Part shown: piece after piece, positions 16,162 to 23,544 of the stretch | How the letters are laid out: each line of letters starts with the position of its first letter | Numbering within the stretch: position 1 is the stretch's first letter | Origin: Clostridiales bacterium UBA3758 | GTDB lineage: Bacteria; Bacillota; Clostridia; Oscillospirales; Oscillospiraceae | NCBI GenBank assembly: GCA_002371675.1 | Contig: DFGE01000004.1 | Coordinates: forward strand, 1-27,338 | Direction: 5' to 3' | DNA length: 27,338 bases | Translations under genes and position numbers: made by a program | Notes under the pieces: generated by a model | What the model was told of the DNA's origin: nothing | What the model saw: the letters and a program-made list of their open reading frames with translations, nothing else | Database searches by the model: none

Positions 16162-17178
16162 TTAGAATCTGATCTTGCTGCGGTCGATATCCTTCAGCGT
16201 CGCGGCGCCGCACATGGTCATCGTGCTCTTGAGCTCGCCCACGATCTTGTCCATGTAGACCTTGAAGCCCTCTTCACCCGCGCCGTAGATGGCGGTGAGC
16301 ACGGGACGGCCGATCAGCACGCCGTCGGCGCCGAGCGCCAGGGCGCGGAACACATCGACGCCCGAGCGGATACCGCCGTCGACCAGAATGGTGATCTGAC
16401 CCTTGACCGCGTCGGCGATCTCCGGCAGAACCTCCGCCGTGGAGGGCACGCCGCCCTGCACGCGGCCGCCGTGGTTGGAAACCACGATGGCATGCGCACC
16501 GGCCTCGACGGCCTTGCGCGCTCCGGCAACGGTCATGATGCCCTTGATGATGAAGGGGCGGCCGGCGTAGTCAATGATCTCGCGCATCTCCTCCACGGAC
16601 TTGCTGCCCGCGTTGGGGTTCATGGCCTTGAGGAAGGGCAGGCCTGCGCCGTCGATATCCATGGCGACGGCAAAAATATCCGCCTTCTCGATGATATCGA
16701 GCTTTTCAAAGACAGCTTCCTTGTTCCAGGGCTTGATGGTGGGGATGCCCATGCCGTCGACTTTCTCCATGTCCTTGACGGAGCTCTTCATGATCTCAGG
16801 GTCGACGCCGTCGCCGGTGAGTGCGGCGAGGCCGTAGTTCGCGGCAGCGGGAACGAGGATGGCGTTGTAAGTGAAATCCGTGTGCTTGGGGCCGTAGTGC
16901 ATCGGCAGGCCGCCGAGCGGAGCTGCGAAAATGGGCGCGGCAAAGCGGTGGCCGAACATCTCAAAGGAGATATCGGGATCCACGTTGGGGCAGAGCGTGT
17001 CCATATTCACGAAGATCTCCTGCCACTTGTCGAAGTTGCGGGAGGCGGTGGGGCCGGGATACTTGCAGCCGGGGCCGGGCATGGTGTTGCCGCAGGCGCG
17101 GCCGTTGCAGACAGGACATGCTTTGCAGTAGGGGCCGACGCATTCTCTGGCGGCGGCAAGGACTTCCGGATAGGTCAT
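16162..17178 (-). CDS. FMN-dependent alpha-hydroxy-acid dehydrogenase/oxidase family protein
   Basis: TIM-barrel flavoprotein related to lactate oxidase, glycolate oxidase and IPP isomerase type 2 (338 aa). Evidence: the catalytic and FMN-binding VVSNHGGRVQG, the phosphate-binding VDGGIRSGVDVFRALALGADGVLIGRP, and an APLGG segment near residue 85. The N-terminus has five cysteines in CVGPYCKACPVCNGRACGN, not a feature of the classic enzymes, and could bind a metal or Fe-S cluster. The start at 17178 has AAAAGGAG upstream. In an anaerobe a dehydrogenase role on a 2-hydroxy acid is more likely than an oxidase role. The substrate cannot be told from sequence. Confidence 0.82.
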   Translation of the reverse strand: MTYPEVLAAARECVGPYCKACPVCNGRACGNTMPGPGCKYPGPTASRNFDKWQEIFVNMDTLCPNVDPDISFEMFGHRFAAPIFAAPLGGLPMHYGPKHTDFTYNAILVPAAANYGLAALTGDGVDPEIMKSSVKDMEKVDGMGIPTIKPWNKEAVFEKLDIIEKADIFAVAMDIDGAGLPFLKAMNPNAGSKSVEEMREIIDYAGRPFIIKGIMTVAGARKAVEAGAHAIVVSNHGGRVQGGVPSTAEVLPEIADAVKGQITILVDGGIRSGVDVFRALALGADGVLIGRPVLTAIYGAGEEGFKVYMDKIVGELKSTMTMCGAATLKDIDRSKIRF

Positions 17179-17272
17179 TTGAATACACTCCTTTTTACTT
17201 GGTCGGTTCGGATATGTTCTTCTCACGGTTCAACGAATCTCAAGCGACAGAGCGCCGCGCGGGCAGGATCTG

Positions 17273-17616
17273 ATACTAATACCTGATAAAAAGCTTTAGA
17301 AAGATTTCCGAGACAGAATTGCGCCAGACGAGGCGGCGGCCGCAGCGAATAATGTCGTCGTCGCAAGCTCCGTATCGTCTCACTTCCACGTATTGACGTG
17401 AAAGCTCGCTCACTCCGCTGCTCCTCCTCTCAATTTCAAAGCATTTCGCTTTGAAATTGGTAAGGAAAACGGAAGGAGCGGATAGGAAGCTTTCCCGGCT
17501 CTTCACAACCGGGAAAGCGTAATGGAGCGAGTTTCGTTTGACGCGGTCAAGGCCGCCAACAAGGTATGGCACAATTCTGGCCGGAAAGATTCAAAGGTTT
17601 TTATTAGGCGTTAGTA
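17273..17616. mobile_element. Foldback, MITE-like element with about 68-base imperfect terminal inverted repeats
   Basis: The left arm (17273-17341) and the reverse complement of the right arm (17550-17616) align along their whole length: both start ATACTAA, share ATAAAAA, CTTT, TTTCCG, CAGAATTG and end in GGCGGCC. The interior also folds: a perfect 12-bp hairpin at about 17431-17459, a GCTTTCCCGG/CCGGGAAAGC hairpin at about 17489-17518, and a GAAAGCTCGCTC segment that pairs with GAGCGAGTTTC. No transposase is encoded; a 98-codon minus-strand frame inside it is probably incidental. TA may be the target duplication. It fills most of the 438-base gap between the FMN enzyme and radical SAM genes, and its right end abuts the stop codon of the latter. 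Confidence 0.6.
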
Positions 17617-18507
17617 TTAAGCACGCACGCCGGTGCCGTCAAAGGAAGGGATCATGGCGTCCGTGGCGGAGTCGGGCTCCTGCCAGAAGCCGGCGAGCCC
17701 GAGACGACGCATGTAGGACACCAGGTTATCATTGCTCTCCCGGTCGACACGGCGCTGCAGCTCGGGAAAGCGGTCAAGTCCCGGCATGGGCGTGTACTGG
17801 CTCATGAGGGAAAACAGCACCGCGTCCTGTGGGAAGTTCTCCGCCGCGAAATCCATCACGTCCATCGCGGCGAGCTCCTGTCCCGGCAGGATCAGGTGAC
17901 GGATCAGCACGCCTGAGCGGAGCAGACCGTCCTCCCCCATCCGATAGGGGCCGACCTGGCGGAACATCTCCCGAATCGCGGCCGCAGCGACTGCGGGATA
18001 GTCCTCCGCAGCGGAATAGCGCTTCGCCGGCGCGGACTTCCAGTATTTGAAATCCGGCAGGTAGATCTGGACAAGCCCCTCCAGGAGCTTCAGCGTCTCC
18101 ACGCTCTCGTAGCCGGAGCTGTTCCAGACAACAGGGATCCCCAGTGTGAGCCCCGACAAAGCCTCGGCGATAGGGCGCACGAAATGGCTCCCGGTCACGA
18201 GATTGATGTTGTGCACGCCCTTGTCCCGCAGGCGGAGCAGCATGTCCCGGAGCTCGGCGACTGTGAGCGTCTCCCCCACGCCGCCGCGGCTGATCTCCCG
18301 ATTCTGGCAGAACACGCAGCGCAGGCTGCAGCCGGAGAAGAACACCGCGCCGGAGCCGTTTTCGCCCGAAATACAGGGCTCCTCGCCGTAATGCGGAGCG
18401 CTGCGGACGACGCGCGGGAGAGACGTGCTGCGGCAAACGCCGCCCGAAAGCGCGTCGGCGCGTTTTGCGCCGCATTTGCGGGGGCAATCGTAGCAGATTT
18501 GTTCCAT
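17617..18507 (-). CDS. PflX-like radical SAM protein (pyruvate formate-lyase activase homologue)
   Basis: Radical SAM protein of the COG1313/PflX group (296 aa), function unproven. The SAM-cluster motif is CSLRCVFC (CxxxCxxC) near residue 60, preceded by FFSG. The N-terminal Cys-rich CYDCPRKCGAKR with GGVCR is characteristic of this subgroup. GGVGETL, GSHFVRP and VWNSSGYES follow. The C-terminus PSFDGTGV is the usual family ending, so the nearby foldback element has not truncated it. No glycyl-radical enzyme gene is adjacent, so its target is unknown. The ribosome site is weak (AGGAT). Confidence 0.85.
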   Translation of the reverse strand: MEQICYDCPRKCGAKRADALSGGVCRSTSLPRVVRSAPHYGEEPCISGENGSGAVFFSGCSLRCVFCQNREISRGGVGETLTVAELRDMLLRLRDKGVHNINLVTGSHFVRPIAEALSGLTLGIPVVWNSSGYESVETLKLLEGLVQIYLPDFKYWKSAPAKRYSAAEDYPAVAAAAIREMFRQVGPYRMGEDGLLRSGVLIRHLILPGQELAAMDVMDFAAENFPQDAVLFSLMSQYTPMPGLDRFPELQRRVDRESNDNLVSYMRRLGLAGFWQEPDSATDAMIPSFDGTGVRA

Positions 18508-18576
18508 ATTGCGCGATCCTGTGTACCTTTTCGGCTTTTTGGCAAAATGCCAAGAAAACGTGACTTTGCATCAAGG

Positions 18577-18605
18577 ATTATACCCTCATTTTGTGGATAT
18601 TGCAA
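18577..18605 (-). promoter_or_regulatory. Promoter of the PflX-like gene
   Basis: On the minus strand TTGCAA (18605-18600) and TATAAT (18582-18577) are separated by 17 bases, about 70 bases upstream of the start. It shares the divergent gap with the trmL promoter. Confidence 0.7.
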
Positions 18606-18654
18606 GAACTTCTGTTTTAATAAAAAAAATACATGATTTTCTGAAAAAATGTGC

Positions 18655-18660
18655 TAAAAT
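18655..18660 (+). promoter_or_regulatory. Extended -10 element upstream of trmL
   Basis: TAAAAT preceded by TGC forms an extended -10, 43 bases before the trmL start, in AT-rich DNA. No good -35 is seen, as is common for extended -10 promoters. Confidence 0.45.
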
Positions 18661-18703
18661 ACTCCCGGACCGGAGAAAGATATTCCAAGACGGGAGAAAC
18701 AGT

Positions 18704-19189
18704 ATGATCGACATCGTTCTGGTGGAACCGGAGATCCCGCACAACACCGGCGCGATCGCCCGTACCTGTGCCTGCACCGGCGCGCGGCTCCACCTTGTCA
18801 AGCCCCTGGGCTTTGACATTTCCGATAAATACGTCAAGCGCTGCGGGCTCGACTACTGGCCGCTCGTGGATTTGAGCGTCTATGAGGACCTGGACGATTT
18901 TTTTGCCCGCCACGGCGACGCGAACCTCTTTCTTGCAACCACCAAGGCGCCGCGCTCCTATGCCGAGGCCGACCTCCGCGGGGATGTGACGCTGATGTTC
19001 GGCAAGGAGACGGCGGGGCTGCCGCTCTGGCTGCGGGAAAAATACCGCGAGCGCTGCATCCGCATCCCGATGATCTCCGAGGCGAGGAGCCTCAACCTGT
19101 CCAATTCCGCTGCCATTTTGACCTACGAGGCGCTGCGCCAGCAGGGCTTCCCGGGTCTGATGGGGACCGGCGAAATGCTGGCCCGATAA
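18704..19189 (+). CDS. trmL: tRNA (cytidine/uridine-34-2'-O)-methyltransferase TrmL
   Basis: SPOUT-class methylase that modifies the wobble base of leucine tRNAs (161 aa, normal length). The three SPOUT motifs are intact: NTGAIARTCACTG (motif 1), LMFGKETAGLP (motif 2) and IPMISEARSLNLSNSAAI (motif 3, part of the trefoil knot that binds S-adenosylmethionine). The start at 18704 follows GGGAG; the reading frame is open upstream, but that region holds the promoter and lacks family similarity. It precedes pgk by 39 bases and may be co-transcribed with it. Confidence 0.93.
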   Translation: MIDIVLVEPEIPHNTGAIARTCACTGARLHLVKPLGFDISDKYVKRCGLDYWPLVDLSVYEDLDDFFARHGDANLFLATTKAPRSYAEADLRGDVTLMFGKETAGLPLWLREKYRERCIRIPMISEARSLNLSNSAAILTYEALRQQGFPGLMGTGEMLAR

Positions 19190-19228
19190 ATCGTTCTATC
19201 TTTATTTAACTATCTTAGGAGGAAACGC

Positions 19229-20494
19229 ATGAACTACAACAAGAAGACTGTCCGCGACGCAGACGTCAAAGGCAAGAAAGTCCTTGTCCGCTGCGATTTC
19301 AACGTTCCCCAGGACAAGAAAACCGGCGAGATCACCAGCGACAAGCGCATCGTCGCTGCGCTCCCGACCCTCAAGTACCTGCTCGAGCAGGGCGCTGCCG
19401 TCATCGCCTGCTCCCACCTCGGCAAGCCCGCCGCCACCTTCTCTTCCTATGTGAAGAAGCAGGTCGAAAAGGGCAAGAACGAAGCCGACATCACCGAAGA
19501 AGAGTGGAAGAAGTCCCTCCGGAAGCTGACCCTCGCCCCCGTCGCCAAGCATCTCGGCGAGCTGCTGGGCCAGGAGGTCATCTTCGCGGCCGACACCATC
19601 GGCCCCGACGCCCAGGCCAAGGCCGCCGCGCTGCAGCCCGGCCAGATCATGCTGCTCGAGAACCTGCGCTTCGACAAGGGCGAGACCAAAAACGACCCCG
19701 CCTTCGCCAAGGCTCTGGCCGACATGGCCGAAGTTTACGTCTCCGACGCGTTCGGCACCGTGCATCGCGCTCACGCCTCCACCGCCGGCGTTGCCGCCTA
19801 TCTGCCCGCCTACTCCGGCTTCCTCGTGGAGAAAGAACTGAGCATCATGGGCAAGGCGCTGGACAACCCCGCCCGTCCCTTCGTAGCCGTGCTCGGCGGC
19901 GCTAAGGTCTCCGACAAGATCAACGTCATCAACAACCTCCTCGAAAAGGCCGACACCATCATTATCGGCGGCGGCATGGCCTACACCTTCAAGAAGGCGC
20001 AGGGCTTCGAGATCGGCCAGTCCCTGCTCGAGGCCGACCGCATCGACTACGCCAAGGAAATGATCGCCAAGGCCGAGGCCAGGGGCGTGAACTTCCTCCT
20101 CCCTGTTGACAACATCTGCGCCAAGGAATTTGCCGCCGACGCCGAGCCCGTGCTCGTCGAGGGCGACATTGCCGAGGATCTGATGGGCATGGATATCGGC
20201 CCCAAGACCCGCGAGATCTTTGCCGAGGCAGTCAAGGGCGCCGGCACCATCGTGTGGAACGGCCCCATGGGCGTGTTTGAGTTCGACGCTTTCGCCGAGG
20301 GCACCAAGGCCATGGCCAGAGCGCTCGCCGAGAGCGGCGCCGTGACCATCGTCGGCGGCGGTGACTCCGCTTCTGCCGTGGAGAAGCTCGGCTTCGCCGA
20401 CAAGATCACCCACATCTCCACCGGCGGCGGCGCCTCCCTCGAGTTTCTCGAAGGCAAGGAGCTGCCGGGCGTGGCCTGCCTGCTCGACGCCTGA
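19229..20494 (+). CDS. pgk: Phosphoglycerate kinase
   Basis: Glycolytic enzyme making ATP from 1,3-bisphosphoglycerate (421 aa). Recognised by VLVRCDFNVPQD, SHLGKP, LLENLRFDKGE, DAFGTVHRAHAST, FVAVLGGAKVSDKI, GPMGVFE and the C-terminal GGGDSASAVEK and STGGGASLEFLEG. An insertion of about 25 charged residues after SHLGKP (near 70-95) makes it longer than the usual 390-400 aa and is seen in clostridial enzymes. The start follows AGGAGG. First of three glycolytic genes in a row; strong C-ending codon use suggests high expression. Confidence 0.97.
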   Translation: MNYNKKTVRDADVKGKKVLVRCDFNVPQDKKTGEITSDKRIVAALPTLKYLLEQGAAVIACSHLGKPAATFSSYVKKQVEKGKNEADITEEEWKKSLRKLTLAPVAKHLGELLGQEVIFAADTIGPDAQAKAAALQPGQIMLLENLRFDKGETKNDPAFAKALADMAEVYVSDAFGTVHRAHASTAGVAAYLPAYSGFLVEKELSIMGKALDNPARPFVAVLGGAKVSDKINVINNLLEKADTIIIGGGMAYTFKKAQGFEIGQSLLEADRIDYAKEMIAKAEARGVNFLLPVDNICAKEFAADAEPVLVEGDIAEDLMGMDIGPKTREIFAEAVKGAGTIVWNGPMGVFEFDAFAEGTKAMARALAESGAVTIVGGGDSASAVEKLGFADKITHISTGGGASLEFLEGKELPGVACLLDA

Positions 20495-20550
20495 TCCCTA
20501 CGCTCAGAACAACAACGCTCCCCCCTGGGAGCATAGAAAGGATAGCAACC

Positions 20551-21324
20551 ATGAACAGAAAGTACCGCAAAACCGTTATTGCCGGCAACTGGAAGATGAA
20601 CCAGCTCGCCTCTACCATCAAGCCCTTCATGGAAGAGCTCAAGGCCAATATGCCCAAGGCCAAGACCTGCGACGTCGTGATCTGCGCCCCCGGCGTCATG
20701 ATCCCCGCCCTCATCAAGGCCGGTAAGGACTGCAAGGTCGCCGCCGGCGCCGAGGATGTCTCCAAGTTCGAGAAGGGCGCCTACACCGGCGAGGTCTCTG
20801 CCTCCATGCTCGCCGATCTCGGCGTGAAGTACTGCATCGTCGGCCACAGCGAGCGCCGCGAGTATCACGGCGAGGACGATATGCTCGTCAACGCCAAGGC
20901 CAAGGCCCTGCTCGAGAAGGGCATCACCCCGATCATCTGCGTGGGCGAGAGCCTGGAGCAGCGCGAGATGGATCTGACCATGGAGTATGTCGCCTATCAG
21001 GTCAAGGCCGCCCTCTCCGGCATCGACGCCACCCAGCTGCGCCGCTGCATCATCGCCTATGAGCCCATCTGGGCCATTGGCACCGGCAAGACCGCTACTG
21101 CCGAGCAGGCCGAGGAAGTCTGCGAAGGCATCCGTGCCGTGATCCGCAAGATCTACGGCGCCCGCCCCGCCCGTGCCGTCAGCATCCTCTACGGCGGCAG
21201 CATGAACGCCAAGAACGCGGCCGAGCTGCTCGCTCAGCCCGACATCGACGGCGGCCTCATCGGCGGCGCTTCCCTCAAGCCCGTTGACTTCTCCGCCATC
21301 ATCGCGGCCACCGCTCAGGAATAA
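20551..21324 (+). CDS. tpiA: Triosephosphate isomerase
   Basis: Interconverts dihydroxyacetone phosphate and glyceraldehyde 3-phosphate (257 aa). Catalytic residues are present in GNWKMN (Lys), GHSERR (His) and AYEPIWAIGTGKTAT (Glu). The phosphate-binding loops YGGSMNAKNAAELL and GGLIGGASLKP are standard. It is 56 bases after pgk; the gap holds a small 6-bp hairpin (GCTCCC/GGGAGC) and AAAGGAT as ribosome site. Same operon as pgk. Confidence 0.97.
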   Translation: MNRKYRKTVIAGNWKMNQLASTIKPFMEELKANMPKAKTCDVVICAPGVMIPALIKAGKDCKVAAGAEDVSKFEKGAYTGEVSASMLADLGVKYCIVGHSERREYHGEDDMLVNAKAKALLEKGITPIICVGESLEQREMDLTMEYVAYQVKAALSGIDATQLRRCIIAYEPIWAIGTGKTATAEQAEEVCEGIRAVIRKIYGARPARAVSILYGGSMNAKNAAELLAQPDIDGGLIGGASLKPVDFSAIIAATAQE

Positions 21325-21333
21325 GAGACAAGT

Positions 21334-21366
21334 GCAAGGAGCGGTCATCCGCTCCTTGCTTTCTTC
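21334..21366 (+). terminator. Terminator after tpiA
   Basis: A perfect 11-bp stem (21334-21344 with 21349-21359, TCAT loop) is followed by TTTCTTCT. It lies between tpiA and gpmI and could let part of the transcripts stop before gpmI. Confidence 0.75.
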
Positions 21367-21401
21367 TGCCCCGCGAATCTTCCTTCTCAGAAAGGGTCAA
21401 T

Positions 21402-22916
21402 ATGAAAAAAGCAGTTTTAATCATTCTTGACGGCTTTGGCATCGCTCCGCCCACCGCGGGCAACGCGATCGCTCAGGCCAACAAGCCGAATCTTGACAAG
21501 CTCTTCTCCCGGTATCCCTGCACGCAGCTGCAGGCCTCCGGGCTCGACGTGGGTCTCCCCGCCGGTCAGATGGGCAACTCCGAGGTCGGCCACACCAACA
21601 TCGGCGCCGGCCGCGTCGTCTTCCAGATCCTGCCGAAGATCTCCCAGGAAATCGAGAACGGCAAGTTCTTCCAGAACCCCGTCTACCTCAAGGCGATCGA
21701 GGACGCGAAGACCAATCACAAGCCCCTGCACGTGATGGGTCTGCTCTCCACCGGCGGCGTCCACAGCCATCTCAATCACATCTTCGGCATGCTCGACATG
21801 GCCAAGCACTGCGGCGTCGAGCAGGTCTATGTGCACTGCTTCCTCGACGGGCGCGATGTTCCGCCCAGGAGCGGCGCGGGCTTTGTCGCGCAGCTCAAGG
21901 AGAAATGCGAGGAAGTCGGCAACGCGAAGATCGCCACGATCCAGGGCCGCTTCTGGGGCATGGACCGCGACAAGCGCTGGGACCGCGTGGAGAAGGGCTA
22001 CAACGCCATCGTCTGCGGCGAGGGCGTACAGGACCCCGATCCGGTGCACGCCGTGGAGGCCAGCTACGAGAAGGACGTGACGGACGAGTTCGTTGAGCCT
22101 ACTGTTGTCTGCCCCGAGGGTGCCATCAACGAGGGCGACAGCGTCATCTTCATGAACTTCCGCCCCGACCGCGCCCGCGAGATGACCTGGGCGCTGAACC
22201 TGCCCGGCTTCGACGGCTTTGCGCGCAAAAAGACCGTCTATCCCCTCTCCTACGTCTGCACCGCGCAGTATGACGAGACGCTCACGCTGCCCATTGCCTA
22301 CCCGCCCGAGGTCATTGAGAATACCCTCGGAGATATCGTGAGCGCACGCGGCCTCAAGCAGTTCCGCGTCGCGGAGACCGAGAAATACGCGCACGTCACC
22401 TTCTTCTTCAACGGCGGCGTCGAGAAGCAGGCCGAGGGCGAGGATCGCTGCCTCGTGCCCTCCCCCAAGGAATTCCCGACCTACGACCTGATCCCGCAGA
22501 TGAGCGCGGAAAAGGTCGCCGACAAGGTGATCGAGGCCATCGCCTCCGAGCAGTACAGTCTCATCGTCTGCAATTTCGCCAACTGCGACATGGTCGGTCA
22601 CACCGGCGTCATGGAAGCGGCTGTCAAGGCCGTTGAGACCGTGGACGCCTGCATGGGCCGCATCGTCGCCGAGGTGGAGAAGCACGACGACGTCGTTCTC
22701 CTCGTGACCGCCGACCACGGCAACGCCGACGTCATGTTCGACGAGAGCGGCAAGGTCAACACCGCGCACACGACCAACCCCGTCCCCTTCTGCGTACGCG
22801 AAGAGGGGCTCACGCTCGAGCCCGGCCGTCTGGCGGATATCGCCCCGACCATCCTGCATCTCATGGGCATCGAGCAGCCTGCGGATATGACCGGCAAGTG
22901 CCTGATCCGCGCATAA
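21402..22916 (+). CDS. gpmI: 2,3-bisphosphoglycerate-independent phosphoglycerate mutase
   Basis: Metal-dependent mutase converting 3-phosphoglycerate to 2-phosphoglycerate (504 aa). Alkaline-phosphatase-fold motifs: ILDGFG, the phosphorylated Ser in NSEVGHTNIGAGR, LDGRDVPPRS, FRPDRAREM, NCDMVGHTG and TADHGNAD, which supply both Mn sites. The start follows AAAGGG. It continues the pgk-tpiA run; gap and eno, often clustered with them, are not in this window. Confidence 0.97.
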   Translation: MKKAVLIILDGFGIAPPTAGNAIAQANKPNLDKLFSRYPCTQLQASGLDVGLPAGQMGNSEVGHTNIGAGRVVFQILPKISQEIENGKFFQNPVYLKAIEDAKTNHKPLHVMGLLSTGGVHSHLNHIFGMLDMAKHCGVEQVYVHCFLDGRDVPPRSGAGFVAQLKEKCEEVGNAKIATIQGRFWGMDRDKRWDRVEKGYNAIVCGEGVQDPDPVHAVEASYEKDVTDEFVEPTVVCPEGAINEGDSVIFMNFRPDRAREMTWALNLPGFDGFARKKTVYPLSYVCTAQYDETLTLPIAYPPEVIENTLGDIVSARGLKQFRVAETEKYAHVTFFFNGGVEKQAEGEDRCLVPSPKEFPTYDLIPQMSAEKVADKVIEAIASEQYSLIVCNFANCDMVGHTGVMEAAVKAVETVDACMGRIVAEVEKHDDVVLLVTADHGNADVMFDESGKVNTAHTTNPVPFCVREEGLTLEPGRLADIAPTILHLMGIEQPADMTGKCLIRA

Positions 22917-22938
22917 CAGTAAATCTTATCCAAAATTC

Positions 22939-22976
22939 GAAAAATGTCCTCCCCGAATGGGGAGGACATTTTTCGT
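22939..22976. terminator. Bidirectional terminator between gpmI and the HAD gene
   Basis: A perfect 17-bp stem (22939-22955 with 22960-22976, GAAT loop) has A-rich and T-rich outer halves, so it terminates transcription from both directions between these convergent genes. Confidence 0.9.
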
Positions 22977-22980
22977 CTGT

Positions 22981-23544
22981 TCAGTTGAACGGCCAGGGGA
23001 TGCGCTGATCGCCCTTCACTAGAAAGGCGTGCTGCGCGATCTCGGCCATCGGCGTGTCGGAGAGCGAGTCGGAATAAAAAGCCTCGACCGTCTCCCCGGG
23101 GAACGCAGCGCGTAAGCGCCTGACCTTTTCCTGGTCATGGCAGTTTCTGCCGCGGATGCGTCCGGTGTAGGGCTCCATATCGGTGGCGATCAGGCGCACG
23201 CCGAGTTCCTCCGATATGGGGCGCAGCAGGAACTCCGGCGAAGCGGAGATGATGACGTCGTCCGCACGCTTCTGTTCGAGATACCAGGGCGCGATGTTCT
23301 TTCGGTGCTCGTCCCAGAAATCGTGCACGACAGCCTCGACTCCCGGGAGCCAGGGCAGGAAGGAAAAGACCTGCTCCTTGAGCTCCTTTGTCTCGGCTTT
23401 TTTGAGCAGCCAGGCGCAGCCCACCGCGATCGTCCCCGGCAAAGCGTGAAGCACGGCGCGCGTATGGTGCCGCAGACAGAACATCACGAAGCAATACGAG
23501 CTGTCGGGGTAGAAGATCGTCTGGTCGAAATCGTATGTATTCAT
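22981..23544 (-). CDS. HAD-IB family phosphatase
   Basis: Small haloacid-dehalogenase phosphatase (187 aa) of the SerB-like IB group. Motif I is YDFDQTIF (nucleophile and acid/base Asp), motif II ISASPE, the Lys lies in HDQEK and motif III is YSDSLSDTPM. A helical cap with two hydrophobic stretches lies between motifs I and II, as in phosphatidylglycerophosphatase-C-like and phosphoserine phosphatase-like members; the substrate is unknown. Its ATG overlaps the stop codon of the P-type ATPase-like gene (ATGA), so the two are translationally coupled. The HAD fold is also the catalytic fold of P-type ATPases, so pairing with a partner lacking the catalytic Asp is notable. Confidence 0.85.
   Translation of the reverse strand: MNTYDFDQTIFYPDSSYCFVMFCLRHHTRAVLHALPGTIAVGCAWLLKKAETKELKEQVFSFLPWLPGVEAVVHDFWDEHRKNIAPWYLEQKRADDVIISASPEFLLRPISEELGVRLIATDMEPYTGRIRGRNCHDQEKVRRLRAAFPGETVEAFYSDSLSDTPMAEIAQHAFLVKGDQRIPWPFN

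Noticed and set aside
17276..17572. 98-codon minus-strand frame inside the foldback element
   Set aside because: It lies entirely within the inverted-repeat element, has no recognisable domain, and does not look like a transposase.
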